Below are positions 25,101-32,614 of a DNA stretch of 51,672 bases, piece after piece (position 1 is the first letter of the stretch; the number at the start of each line of letters is the position of its first letter). The translations under genes were made by a program, and so were the position numbers. The DNA comes from CAZHGD01 sp964531735 (GTDB lineage: Bacteria > Armatimonadota > UBA10988). The stretch spans positions 1-51,672 of the forward strand of contig CAZHGD010000037.1 of assembly GCA_964531735.1 (NCBI GenBank), read 5' to 3'. The notes under the pieces were generated by a model. The model was not told the origin of the DNA and did no database searches. It saw only the letters and a list, made by a program, of their open reading frames with translations.

Positions 25101-25325
25101 ACCACGTTCAGCACCATCATGGGCATGGCGCCGGTGGCGCTGAAGATCGGCAAGGGGGCCGAGATCCGCGCGCCGATGGCCATCGCGGTGATCGGCGGAC
25201 TACTGTTGTCCACCGCGCTGACGCTGCTGATCATCCCGGTGACCTACACCATCCTGGACGAGTGGTTCAGCGGGCGCGAGCCGTCAGCCGAAGACGGCGC
25301 TCAGGGGCAGGGCGAAGCCGGGTAG
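22107..25325 (+). CDS. RND-superfamily efflux transporter (HAE1/AcrB-like), 1072 aa
   Basis: This is an inner-membrane proton-driven pump subunit. It starts MWLTRVAIDRPMLTVLLTLA (first helix), then a large periplasmic porter domain, TM2-6 from about 345 with the GILVDDSIVCLEAI segment of TM4 (two adjacent Asp, the proton relay), a second porter domain (about 560-880), and the closing helices with GIVTRNAILLIDHM. Length is standard. The tripartite partners (periplasmic adaptor and TolC-like channel) are absent from both sides, so it either pairs with components elsewhere or is an orphan. A poor ribosome-binding sequence precedes ATG 22107. Its 3' end overlaps the convergent Uma2 gene by 42 bp. 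Confidence 0.92.
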   Translation: MWLTRVAIDRPMLTVLLTLALMVGGAAAWRRMPVDLNPQAELPNVIITVIYPGAAPSTVEALVAEKIEDAVRGVSGVDHVFSVSQESFCYLYVECREGTNIDRAMEQCREAVGRIRANLPEGVREPGFSRLDINAQPVLFLGLVGQRPLEELRRLADQQLKPRLRGVAGVAEVEVLGGRRSEVAIEIDREKLHAQKLTLSSLLDPLKGASRDVPGGRLRQGDKEVNVRLMGEFTSLDDIANVPVPPSFDPGALAASLQRKPPAREPSKALRLGDLATIRRVAVDPDVRIRLQQREAVGVIISKQGRGNTVQIARDARAAALSAGLPSDVEVLVARDTSETVHEALSDVNASIIAGVILCSVTMLLFLRNWRGTVIVATSIPMCLVGTFALMGYGGNTLNQMTLLGLALSVGILVDDSIVCLEAITWRLQRGEAPPDAAFHGRNDIALADTSTTLLDLAVFVPIAVMQGVVGQFFRDFGFVVAAAAALSLLAAYTLVPMLAAWWYTWRPLGPREAQGDQLYERLEHRYREVLEWVLHHRGVTLACGWGSLLLAGLLAARLLGTDFVPPADLSTIQVNVEMPAGSATSATEKMVARAEAIIAQDRDVRTLFTTLGKTEAGFGVVSRLGPQYAQINVTLRDRLTVLDTVLLRGRGLRRRSDAAVAAELRRKLSGLGDARWQVIAVHGWGGAGAPIDFSIYGRDLEQMAALGDEIMKRLDKVPGLLNPDLSWRLGQPEVQVRLNRSTAREVYVYPGAVGRELRTAIEGEADVTMSLGGELVPVRLRLREDDRRNAADLARLPVGKTDQRAVTVADVARISEGRGPTRIDRRDGLRDLNFKAYLDPSLTLGEAQQRIERIMAELGAQLEGRPAPAHTRFPGLRWGWRGDADTLAASTGYMINTALVAVLLVYAIMAVLFNSLVHPFTILLSVPMAIAGALLALVVTGSSMSIVSGIGLILLLGIVTRNAILLIDHMAHLRRQGVRRHEAVVESGVRRLRPILMTTFSTIMGMAPVALKIGKGAEIRAPMAIAVIGGLLLSTALTLLIIPVTYTILDEWFSGREPSAEDGAQGQGEAG

Positions 25326-25841
25326 CAGGTCATCGCCGGTCAGCGTGTCGTCGGGCCCGAGCACCAACGGCTGGGCACCGGCGCGCCAGACGTGCAACTG
25401 CCGCTGGCGGAGCCAGAGGATCCAGACCACTTTGGCGCCGACGGCCAGCCACAGCTTCGCCTTCTGCTCGACCTGCCGGCGCGAGTCGCCGGGCGAGGCG
25501 CACTCGAAGACCAGGTCGGGCACGATGGTGCCGAAGCCGGCCACGGCGTCGGTGGGCAGCCGGTCGCGCGCGATGAACGCACCGTCGGGCGCGAGGACCG
25601 TGTCGGGGTCGATCTCGACCTGGAAACCGGTCTCGGCCATGAAGACTCTGCCCAGCGCGTGGGCCAGGACGTGGTGGGCCACCTCACCCATGATCACCAT
25701 CCCGGTGGCCCCGTGCTCATAACCTGCCGGCGGCATCGTCACCAACCTTCCCCGAATCAGCTCGCGACGTTGTCCGTCGGCCGGCATGGCGAGCAGGTCG
25801 GCAGCGGTGACCACGCGGTCGGCAGCCAGTGCTTTGCCCAT
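25284..25841 (-). CDS. Uma2-family (DUF820) restriction-endonuclease-like protein, 185 aa
   Basis: This is a PD-(D/E)XK fold protein of the Uma2 family. The recognisable core is ELIRGRLVTMPPAGYEHG, then LAPDGAFIARDR (the PD-type strand), then PDLVFECASPGDSRRQVEQK with the D..E..K catalytic elements, followed by KAKLWLAVGAKVVWILW. Function of the family is poorly known. Start ATG 25841 is favoured by AGGAGG 8 nt upstream (the GTG at 25850 overlaps that sequence). The 3' end overlaps the RND gene's end by 42 bp in convergent orientation. It follows era on the same strand behind a hairpin. Multicopy scattered Uma2 genes are usual in filamentous and planctomycete-like genomes. Confidence 0.88.
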   Translation of the reverse strand: MGKALAADRVVTAADLLAMPADGQRRELIRGRLVTMPPAGYEHGATGMVIMGEVAHHVLAHALGRVFMAETGFQVEIDPDTVLAPDGAFIARDRLPTDAVAGFGTIVPDLVFECASPGDSRRQVEQKAKLWLAVGAKVVWILWLRQRQLHVWRAGAQPLVLGPDDTLTGDDLLPGFALPLSAVFG

Positions 25842-25877
25842 GCCGAACACCTCCTGATCCAGCGTAGCGCAGGGCGG

Positions 25878-25899
25878 CGGGGCGACGCAAGTCGCCCCG
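25878..25899 (-). terminator. Nine-bp hairpin between era and the Uma2 gene
   Basis: CGGGGCGAC (25878-25886) and GTCGCCCCG (25891-25899) form a perfect stem around a 4-nt loop (GCAA on the plus strand, a GNRA tetraloop). It starts 6 nt after the era stop. There is no U-tract, so it may be an RNA-end stabiliser, a GC-type terminator or a small dispersed palindrome; a related GGGGCGAC palindrome ends the window. Confidence 0.5.
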
Positions 25900-25905
25900 G
25901 TGGTG

Positions 25906-26847
25906 TTACGAGCCCTTGGTGAAACCGAGCCAGCGGAGCGCCTTCTCGTCCTTACGCCACTTCGGCAGGACCTTGACCTTCAGGTCGAGGTAGACGCGCT
26001 GTTCGAGCCAGCCTTCCAGCGACGTACGGGCGCGGGTGCCGATGGTCTTGAGCATCCGGCCCTGGCGGCCGATGACGATGCCCTTCTGCGATTCGCGCTC
26101 CACCACCAGCAAGGCGCTGATGTAGAGCAGACCGTTGTCACGGGTCGACCATTCCTCGACCTTGATGGCCACCGCGTGGGGCAGTTCCTGCTGCAGCGCC
26201 GTCAGGGCTGCTTCGCGGATCAGCTCCGCGGCCACTTCGCGCTCGTAGGCGTCGGTGATCTGGTCGGCAGGGAAGTAGGGCGGGGCCTCGGGCAGCGCGG
26301 CGACCACGGCTGCCAGCAGTTCGGGCAGCCCCTCGCCGGTCAGCGCCGAGGTGCGGTAGACCGCGTCCAGGCCCGGCGTGTTGGCAAACGCCTCGGCGAA
26401 CCCGGTGGCGCCGCCGGCATCGGTCTTGTTGACGACCAGATACTTCGGCACCCGACAGGCCACCGCGCGGTCGATGGCGAGCTGGTCTTCGGCGCCTGGC
26501 GCGCGCGTGCAGTCGGTGACGCAGAGCACCAGGTCGGCGTCCACCAGTGCCTGATCGGCGGCCTCGACCATCATCTGGCCCAGGCGCTGCTCGGGCGTGT
26601 GCAGACCCGGCGTATCGACGAACACGATCTGCGCGTCGTCACGGGTCAGAATGCCGAGCAGGCGCCGTCGCGTGGTCTGCGGCACGGGCGAGATCGGCGC
26701 CACGCGCTCGCCCACCAGCGCGTTGACCAGCGTCGACTTGCCGACGTTCGGCCGGCCGATTAGCACCACGTAGCCGGCCCGGTGGCCCTCGGGCACGTCG
26801 GCCAGCAGGTCACTACCCAGGTCGTCCGGCTCACTGGTCCAGCTCAT
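25906..26847 (-). CDS. era: GTPase Era, 313 aa
   Basis: Era is an essential GTPase that binds the 3' end of 16S rRNA and helps small-subunit maturation. G1 GRPNVGKST (31-39), G3 DTPGLHTPEQ, G4 NKTD, and a C-terminal KH domain containing VERESQKGIVIGRQGRMLKTIG (the GxxG loop) are all present; the length is standard. ATG 26847 is inside the 3' end of the upstream CpXC gene (17-nt overlap), with GAGGTGG before it, so translation is coupled. The residues ahead of the G domain (MSWTSEPDDLGSDLLADVPE) form a slightly long acidic lead. Confidence 0.95.
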   Translation of the reverse strand: MSWTSEPDDLGSDLLADVPEGHRAGYVVLIGRPNVGKSTLVNALVGERVAPISPVPQTTRRRLLGILTRDDAQIVFVDTPGLHTPEQRLGQMMVEAADQALVDADLVLCVTDCTRAPGAEDQLAIDRAVACRVPKYLVVNKTDAGGATGFAEAFANTPGLDAVYRTSALTGEGLPELLAAVVAALPEAPPYFPADQITDAYEREVAAELIREAALTALQQELPHAVAIKVEEWSTRDNGLLYISALLVVERESQKGIVIGRQGRMLKTIGTRARTSLEGWLEQRVYLDLKVKVLPKWRKDEKALRWLGFTKGS

Positions 26848-28027
26848 CGTCCACCTCGTCGTCCAGTGCGTCTTCGTCCTCGGCCGCGATGTAGATCGTG
26901 TGGACCAACATCGACAGGTGGTTGGCGACCGCCTCGTGACCGAGATCGTGAGCGCGAGCCTCGGCGCGGCGCAGTTGCAGCACGGCCTCACGCGAGACCA
27001 GGGCCGGGTAGCGGCCGAGCACGTCCATCGCCGCATCCAGCGTGTCGGCGGCGAACAGCTCCTCCAGGCCCTCAATCGTCAACGCTTCGGCCATGGGCGG
27101 GCTATCCGCCTCGTCCAGCGACTCCGGGGTGACGGACCGGATCATCTCGTCCACCAGATGCCCGAACAGGCGGGCATGCTCGGTGAAGCCCTCGCGCTCG
27201 TCGGGCTCGAGCGCGTTGAGCATGGCGCGCTCGAACTCCTCGTCGCCCTCGCGCTCCGGCGGCTCGAGGAACTCGGCCGCGGCCTCCACATCACCGGCGG
27301 CAAGCTGATCGCGCAGTTCGGCGGTCTCCTCGTCCTCGTCCGGCTCGGGCGTGTGCAGCCGCAGCATGGCGGCGACATCGCGCAACACCTCGGCCAGCTC
27401 CGGCGCGCGGTCCTGTTCGGCCTCGGCGGCCAGATGCTCGAGCTGATGCAGCGCCGCGGGGTCGACCAGCTCCGGTGTCTCATTCAGCGCGGCCAGGAGC
27501 TGCGGCAGGTCGCACACGTCGCTCAGGGCGTCGAGCAACCGGGCCGGGTTGGCCTCGCCGCGCTCGCGGCACCAGTCGGCCGCGTCGCTGAGCCGCGGAT
27601 GGAGCACGCCGCCGGCCGCCAGGTCACCGGCGCCGGCCAGGGCGGCGGCGAACTCGTCGGTGTCGCGGTAGATGGTCGGCTCCAGCAGGTAGTCGCCCGG
27701 CATCGCCTCGCCGGCGCCGCGCAGGTACCGCGACAGCAGGCCGTTGACCAGTGGCTCCGGGTCGCCGAGGGCCGCCGGCACGAAGACCAGCGCGCGGCGC
27801 CGGTTGGCGTCGTGGAACAGCACGGGCGTCGGGGCCCCAAAGCGATGGTGGCAGGTCGGGCACTCGAAGCGGTTGAGGCCGCCTTCGGCCACCTGCGCCA
27901 GCAACTCGGGTTCGGTGGCGGTGTCGGCCACCACCACCAGATCGACCACCAGGGCGCGCTGGCAGCGGCCGCACGTCAACTCGACACCGCGCGCCCGGAA
28001 GCCGTTATCAGTTCCGCTCTTCACCAC
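26831..28027 (-). CDS. CpXC-domain zinc-ribbon protein with long acidic helical C-terminus, 398 aa
   Basis: The N-terminal domain carries CGRC (19-22) and CPTC (56-59), the paired Cys knuckles of the CpXC family, with the beta-strand-rich FGAPTPVLFHDANRRRALVFVPA segment expected of it. The rest (about 120-398) is strongly acidic and helical, rich in Glu, Ala and Leu, likely a repeat-type scaffold. Function unknown. The start is GTG (28027 or 28024) with GAGGTG just upstream. It sits 27 nt after the outer-membrane-protein gene and overlaps era, so the three probably form an operon under the promoter at 28968-28996. The link with Era hints at a translation- or envelope-related role, but this is inference. 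Confidence 0.75.
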   Translation of the reverse strand: MVKSGTDNGFRARGVELTCGRCQRALVVDLVVVADTATEPELLAQVAEGGLNRFECPTCHHRFGAPTPVLFHDANRRRALVFVPAALGDPEPLVNGLLSRYLRGAGEAMPGDYLLEPTIYRDTDEFAAALAGAGDLAAGGVLHPRLSDAADWCRERGEANPARLLDALSDVCDLPQLLAALNETPELVDPAALHQLEHLAAEAEQDRAPELAEVLRDVAAMLRLHTPEPDEDEETAELRDQLAAGDVEAAAEFLEPPEREGDEEFERAMLNALEPDEREGFTEHARLFGHLVDEMIRSVTPESLDEADSPPMAEALTIEGLEELFAADTLDAAMDVLGRYPALVSREAVLQLRRAEARAHDLGHEAVANHLSMLVHTIYIAAEDEDALDDEVDDELDQ

Positions 28028-28054
28028 ACCACCTCAGCCCCGGGCCAACGGCGA

Positions 28055-28945
28055 CTAGAACACCGCCGTCGCCTGCAGCACGAACCGGTTGTCGCGGTTC
28101 GGCCGCGGGGCATTGTTGAACTCGTAGCGCGCCTCGGCCCGGTAGTGGGCGTCGAAGCGGTACTCCGCACCAACCCGCGTCGACGTGACCGGCGCGATGA
28201 CGCTGTCGCGATAGAGCGTCTGCGCGCCGAACAAACCCAGTGGCACCCACGGCAGCCGGTAGCCGACGCGGTACACCCAGCCGCGGTGGTTGCCGCCCGT
28301 GGCCCGCCCCGTGTAGAGCTGACCCACGGCGTCGACGCCATGGCCGCCATAGGCCAGGTGCAGCGCCGTCTGCTTCATGAAGCGGCGTTGCCCGTCGCGC
28401 CCCACATAGGACGAGACACCGGCCCGCGCGCCAAGAAAACGACCGTACAGCCGCGCCTGCGCCAGGCCGTCACCGTCGTCGGTGGACCCGCCCACCACGT
28501 CGAGCTGCACCGCGCCGAAGCCGCGACTCAGCCGCACGCCGTTGACGTCGGTGTCCAGAAACACGTTGCCGCGCCGGTAGCCGCGGTAGGTGTCGAACAG
28601 GTCGCGGCCACCATCGACGTAGCGGTCGACCACGTTCGTGCCCGGGTCGCCGTAGGGCAATAGGAACCGGCCGGCGGACAGCCGCACGTACGGCCGGACC
28701 TGCGGCGGCGACACGTAGAACTCCTGCAATCGGGCCCGGCCGCCGGCCAGCGACAGGTCGCAATAGGCGTCGATGACTCCGGGTTTGGAGAAGGTCAGGT
28801 CGATGCCGGCCAGCCGCCCGAAGTTGCACCGCACGCGGCGGTCGGACCTGGCCTCCAGCTCGACGCGCCCACCGATGAACACATCCTGCGCGCCGGCTGC
28901 CGAAAGCGTCAGCAGCAACCAACCGAGCGCCGCCCGCCGTTTCAT
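28055..28945 (-). CDS. Predicted outer-membrane beta-barrel protein with signal peptide, 296 aa
   Basis: A cleavable signal peptide (MKRRAALGWLLLTLSAAGAQ) is followed by alternating hydrophobic/polar strands with Tyr, Arg and Gly girdles (RLSAGRFLLPYGDPGTN, GWVYRVGYRLPW, VGAEYRFDAHYRAEARYEF) and a C-terminal aromatic end (VLQATAVF), the features of a porin-like or outer-membrane barrel. No family name can be assigned. ATG 28945 follows GGAAGG by 5 nt; the frame is open 90 codons further upstream, but that part is proline/arginine-rich and covers the promoter. Presence of this protein supports a diderm cell. It is first in the operon with the CpXC gene and era. Confidence 0.7.
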   Translation of the reverse strand: MKRRAALGWLLLTLSAAGAQDVFIGGRVELEARSDRRVRCNFGRLAGIDLTFSKPGVIDAYCDLSLAGGRARLQEFYVSPPQVRPYVRLSAGRFLLPYGDPGTNVVDRYVDGGRDLFDTYRGYRRGNVFLDTDVNGVRLSRGFGAVQLDVVGGSTDDGDGLAQARLYGRFLGARAGVSSYVGRDGQRRFMKQTALHLAYGGHGVDAVGQLYTGRATGGNHRGWVYRVGYRLPWVPLGLFGAQTLYRDSVIAPVTSTRVGAEYRFDAHYRAEARYEFNNAPRPNRDNRFVLQATAVF

Positions 28946-28967
28946 GTCGCCTTCCGGGTGCCCCGGC

Positions 28968-28996
28968 ATCATAACATCGGAGCCGGCCTGTGCCAA
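28968..28996 (-). promoter_or_regulatory. Promoter of the OMP-CpXC-era operon
   Basis: On the minus strand: -35 TTGGCA (28996-28991), 17-nt spacer, -10 TATGAT (28973-28968), with a short leader to ATG 28945. The divergent intergenic stretch 28946-29259 otherwise shows only GC-rich sequence and the GAGGAG leader of the isomerase gene. Confidence 0.6.
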
Positions 28997-29259
28997 GGCG
29001 CGCGGCCCATCCGGCCAGGGCGGAGTCAGAGCCGCCGCGCCCGGATCGCCAGTCCGAGGCGCGCGCCTGGCGCGCGCCTCGCCGAACGGCGCCGCACCGG
29101 AGCGGCTCGCCACCAACCGTGGTGCCGCACCCGCGCCCGCGGCCCGGTGCCAGGCACCGCGGTGTCGCCAGGGAGGGTCCGGCGACCGGCCGGTGAATCG
29201 GCTGGTGACTGCCACGGCAGTGACCGCCGCGGCTGCGGCCGCGTGAGGAGTACCGAACG

Positions 29260-30027
29260 ATGGCGAAGATCCCGATTGGGCTACAACTCTATGCCGTGCG
29301 CGGCGCCTGCCAGGCCGACCTGCCGGCGGCCTTGGCCGAGTGCGCCAAGGTGGGTTATGTGGGTGCGGAGCCGTGGGGCTACAACGGCGAGAAGCTGGAG
29401 TGGCTGGGCCACCCGGTGCAGCAGGTGCGGCAGTGGTTCGACGACCACGGCCTGACCTGCTGCGGTATCCACCTGACCACCGGGGCGCTGCTGGGCGACA
29501 ACCTGCAGCGGACCATTGAGCTGAACCAGACGCTGGGCAACCGCTTCCTGATCATCGCGGCCGACAAGCCGCGGATGAGTGCTCGCGAGAGCATCAAGGA
29601 GCTGGCCGGCATCCTCAACGAGACGGCCGACAAGCTCGCACCGCTGGGGCTGTTCACCGGCTACCACGCCCACGGCTTCGACTTCGAGATGGTGGACGGC
29701 GAGATCGCCTGGGACCTGCTGTTCAGCCAGACGAAGCCCGAAGTCATCATGCAGATGGACATCGGCAACTGCGCCAACGGCGGCGGTGACCCGATCGGCA
29801 CGCTGCGCAAGTTCCCCGGTCGCGCCCGCACGGTCCACCTGAAGGACTTCGGCGGCCCGGCCGGCTCGGTCATCGGCGAAGGCCAGGCCGACTGGCCGAC
29901 GGTCTTCTCGCTGTGCGAGAACGATCATCCGGTGGAATGGTACGTGGTCGAGGAGTGCGATGAGCACGGCAACGACTTCGCGATTCCGTCGCGAAGCCTG
30001 GCCGCGCTGAAGAAGATGGGCAAGTAG
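29260..30027 (+). CDS. Sugar phosphate isomerase/epimerase family protein (xylose-isomerase-like TIM barrel), 255 aa
   Basis: This AP-endonuclease-2 superfamily barrel begins KIPIGLQLYAVRGACQADLP, with the family's QLYxVR start, then YVGAEPWGY, GYHAHGFDFE (metal-site His), QMDIGNCANGG (Asp and Asn of the DxGN motif), TVHLKDFG (metal His) and a closing VVEECDE Glu. These metal ligands are intact, so a hydrolase, isomerase or epimerase on a sugar is likely; substrate unknown. ATG 29260 follows GAGGAG. It is a single gene terminated by the hairpin at 30038-30075. Confidence 0.85.
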   Translation: MAKIPIGLQLYAVRGACQADLPAALAECAKVGYVGAEPWGYNGEKLEWLGHPVQQVRQWFDDHGLTCCGIHLTTGALLGDNLQRTIELNQTLGNRFLIIAADKPRMSARESIKELAGILNETADKLAPLGLFTGYHAHGFDFEMVDGEIAWDLLFSQTKPEVIMQMDIGNCANGGGDPIGTLRKFPGRARTVHLKDFGGPAGSVIGEGQADWPTVFSLCENDHPVEWYVVEECDEHGNDFAIPSRSLAALKKMGK

Positions 30028-30037
30028 CCACTCGTTG

Positions 30038-30075
30038 GCCCTGGGCAGCGGCTCGCGCGAACCGCTGCCCAGGGC
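30038..30075 (+). terminator. Bidirectional terminator hairpin
   Basis: A perfect 14-bp stem, GCCCTGGGCAGCGG (30038-30051) and CCGCTGCCCAGGGC (30062-30075), with a 10-nt loop, between the ends of two convergent genes (30027 and 30083). The U-tract is missing, as is usual in this GC-rich genome. Confidence 0.65.
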
Positions 30076-30082
30076 GTGCGGG

Positions 30083-30331
30083 TCACTTACCCATGATCAC
30101 CCAGTAGCTGCACTGCTCGGTGGGGTGCGCCACCGTCATGGTCACCACTCGCCAGCCTTGCTTGGCCTTGGCGTTGATGTCCTTGTCCAGCTTCAGCGGG
30201 TCACTGTGCACCACGATGTACTGCGTGTAGCCTTGCGCTCGAACGTCGCGGGCACCGCCCGCACACAAGTGGGCCGCCAACAGGCCCGCGATCACCAGCA
30301 ACACGAGGGGGTTCCACCACTTGGCGTCCAT
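30083..30331 (-). CDS. Small exported or membrane-anchored DUF4177-like protein, 82 aa
   Basis: The start MDAKWWNPLVLLVIAGLLAA is a basic-poor signal anchor or signal peptide with possible cleavage near VRAQG. The mature part, QYIVVHSDPLKLDKDINAKA then QGWRVVTMTV, follows the DUF4177 pattern (beta strand, helix, GWxVV strand). Start ATG 30331 is favoured by GGAGG 7 nt upstream. Function unknown. It is convergent with the isomerase gene and shares its terminator. Confidence 0.65.
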   Translation of the reverse strand: MDAKWWNPLVLLVIAGLLAAHLCAGGARDVRAQGYTQYIVVHSDPLKLDKDINAKAKQGWRVVTMTVAHPTEQCSYWVIMGK

Positions 30332-30375
30332 GCCAGTCCTCCGCCCTGCCCCCGCAGGTGGAGTCTGCCACACCC

Positions 30376-30404
30376 GGTGGCGGCGAGCAACCGCAGCCGC
30401 CACC
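30376..30404 (-). terminator. Hairpin after the Gfo/Idh/MocA-AKR gene
   Basis: A perfect 9-bp stem, GGTGGCGGC (30376-30384) and GCCGCCACC (30396-30404), with an 11-nt loop, lies 35 nt past the stop of the fusion gene and before the small DUF4177-like gene on the same strand. Probable terminator or processing hairpin without U-tract. Confidence 0.45.
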
Positions 30405-30439
30405 CGCGCCGCCTCGTAGCTGGCTCCGGCGCCAGGTGC

Positions 30440-32446
30440 CTAGCCCTCATCCAGCCAGGCCAACTGATCCTCGCTCAACTGCAAGGCCAGGGCGGCCAAC
30501 GATCCGCGCAGCTCGGCCAGGCTCTCGGGCCCGACCAGTGCGAAGGTGTTCATGGGCTGGCAGAGCACGTACGCCAGGGCGATCTGGATGCCGGTCACGC
30601 CGAGGTTCGCCGACAACTCGCCGACCCGCTCCAGGCGCTGCCAGTTGCCCTCATTGAACCACACGCGGACGATCTCGCGCAGCTTGGGATGGTCCGCGTC
30701 GGTCGGCTGGAACCGGCCGGCGAAGAACCCGTTGGCCTGTGACGACCAGGCCAGCAAGGGCATCTGGGTGCGCTGGTACCACGCGCGCGAAGCCGCATCG
30801 ACCGCGGCGATGCAGTCGGGCCACATCGGCTCGTTCCAGTGGGCCAGCGAGAAGTGCGGGCTGCTGGCCGCGAAGCCGACTTTGCCGTGCTGGGCCGCCC
30901 AGGCGTTGGCCTCGGCGAGCCGCGCCGTCGACCAGTTGGAGCCGCCGAAAGCCGTGATGCGGCCGGCCGTCAGATGGTCGTTGAGCACGTCGACGAACTC
31001 GCCCACCGGCACGCTCGGATTGTCGCGGTGCATCATCCAGACGTCGAACTGGTCGACGCCCATGCGTTCGAGCGACTGCAACAGGTGCGCGCTGCACAGC
31101 TCCGGCGTGGCGTCCACAGTGGCGGCGCCCTTGGCGATGAGGACCAGGTCGTCGCGCACGCCGCGGTTGCGCAGCCAGGTGCCGACGCGCTCCTCGGAGC
31201 CGTAGACCCAGGCGCAGTCGAGCGCGTTGCCGCCGCACTCCACATACCGGTCCAGCATGGCGTGGGTCTTGGCCAGGTCGCCCAGCACATGCTGCATGGT
31301 GCCCATGATGATGCGCGACACCGGTTTGCCGACGCCCTCGATGCGGCCGGCCGGGATGCGGTCGCCCGCGGCCACCACCAGCGGCTGGCGAGAGACGGTC
31401 TGCGTCAGGCCCTCGGCCGTCTCGCAGGGGAAGGTCAGGCCGATGCCGTGCCGCCACTGATCGAGCGCCTTGGCGTTGCCCAGGCTGTCCGCCCAGTCCA
31501 TGGCCGGATAGGCCGACTGCCGCTCGGCCAGGCGCTGAGCGACGTGATCCACCTCGATGGTGTAGAGGCCGCTGGGTCCGGGCGCGTGGACGGTGCGCGG
31601 CTCCTGGCCGTTGACGTACACCTCGATGGCCGCGCTCTCGTCGCTGGTGCCGGGGAACCACGGGTTGCGCACCACCAAGCGGCCGTTGGTCCCGTAGGCT
31701 TCGGTCACGGCGGGCACGCCCAGTTGCATGCCGCAGAGCAGCGTGGCGACGATGTCGCCGGGGAACTTGACCGCCGCGGTGGCCCAGGTGTCGACGCCGC
31801 CGACGGGGTTGAGGTGCGCGGTGCCGCGCACCTCGACCGGCTCGGCGGGCGTGGACAGCCCTTGCGCCGCGCCGGCCAGCAAGCGCGCCATCGACATGGT
31901 GTACGACCCGACGTCCATGATGCCACCACCGGACATGCCGAGCTGCGAGCGCACGTTGGCGGGCTGGTCGCCGAAGTTGAACGAGAACACGGCATGAATC
32001 GCGCGCAGCTCGCCAATCACGCCGCTGCGGACCAACTCCGCCAACGCCGCGGTCTGCGGATGGCAGCGGTACATGAAGGCCTCGGCGAAGAACACGTCGG
32101 CGTCGCGCGCGGCCTCCACCATGGCCATCACTTCGCTGTGGTTGCTGGCCAGCGGCTTCTCGCAGAGCACGTGCTTGCCGGCGGCGAAGCAGCGCATGGA
32201 CCACTCGGCGTGCAGATGGTTCGGCAGCGCGATGTAGACCGCGTCGATTTGGGGATCGGCCAGGAGCGCGTCGTAGCCGGTGTAGTGCTTGGCGATGCCG
32301 AACTGCTCAGCGAACGCGGCGGCGCTGTCCGCGCCGCGGCTGGCCACGGCGGCCAGCGACCCGGTGGTGGACTCGTTGATGGCGCGAGCCAGTGACTTGG
32401 CGATCATCCCGGTGCCCAGGATGCCCCAGGCCAACTGCTTGCCCAT
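30440..32446 (-). CDS. Gfo/Idh/MocA dehydrogenase fused to aldo/keto reductase, 668 aa
   Basis: Residues 1-345 are a Gfo/Idh/MocA NAD(P)-dependent dehydrogenase: nucleotide motif GILGTGMIAKS (8-18), EKP (96-98, catalytic Lys97), and GGGIMDVGSYTM (173-184), the dihydrodiol-dehydrogenase-like variant. Residues about 355-668 are an aldo/keto reductase with the full catalytic tetrad: Asp410, Tyr415, Lys439 and His473 (MMHRDN). Both halves look active, so this is a two-step oxidoreductase on one chain, perhaps recycling one cofactor or interconverting a keto-sugar. ATG 32446 follows GGAG. The stretch open upstream is antisense to GldA and not coding. It is divergent from the GldA gene; the two may be co-regulated for sugar or polyol breakdown. 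Confidence 0.9.
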   Translation of the reverse strand: MGKQLAWGILGTGMIAKSLARAINESTTGSLAAVASRGADSAAAFAEQFGIAKHYTGYDALLADPQIDAVYIALPNHLHAEWSMRCFAAGKHVLCEKPLASNHSEVMAMVEAARDADVFFAEAFMYRCHPQTAALAELVRSGVIGELRAIHAVFSFNFGDQPANVRSQLGMSGGGIMDVGSYTMSMARLLAGAAQGLSTPAEPVEVRGTAHLNPVGGVDTWATAAVKFPGDIVATLLCGMQLGVPAVTEAYGTNGRLVVRNPWFPGTSDESAAIEVYVNGQEPRTVHAPGPSGLYTIEVDHVAQRLAERQSAYPAMDWADSLGNAKALDQWRHGIGLTFPCETAEGLTQTVSRQPLVVAAGDRIPAGRIEGVGKPVSRIIMGTMQHVLGDLAKTHAMLDRYVECGGNALDCAWVYGSEERVGTWLRNRGVRDDLVLIAKGAATVDATPELCSAHLLQSLERMGVDQFDVWMMHRDNPSVPVGEFVDVLNDHLTAGRITAFGGSNWSTARLAEANAWAAQHGKVGFAASSPHFSLAHWNEPMWPDCIAAVDAASRAWYQRTQMPLLAWSSQANGFFAGRFQPTDADHPKLREIVRVWFNEGNWQRLERVGELSANLGVTGIQIALAYVLCQPMNTFALVGPESLAELRGSLAALALQLSEDQLAWLDEG

Positions 32447-32543
32447 GCTCTGCTCCGTTCCTGCCGCCGGCCGCGGCCGCGTCGCCGGTTGGTTCGACTC
32501 CGGCCGCCGGTCGCCTTCAGCGACGCTCGGCCGCCGGTCCGGG

Positions 32544-32572
32544 TTCAGCACGACCCGCTCGGCGTGTATACT
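32544..32572 (+). promoter_or_regulatory. Promoter for the GldA-like gene
   Basis: -35 TTCAGC (32544-32549, weak), 17-nt spacer, -10 TATACT (32567-32572). Leader to ATG 32615 about 36 nt with AGGAG at 32604-32608. Confidence 0.5.
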
Positions 32573-32614
32573 GGCCAAGCTGACACCACCGTGCGGCGCG
32601 AGCAGGAGTAGTCG

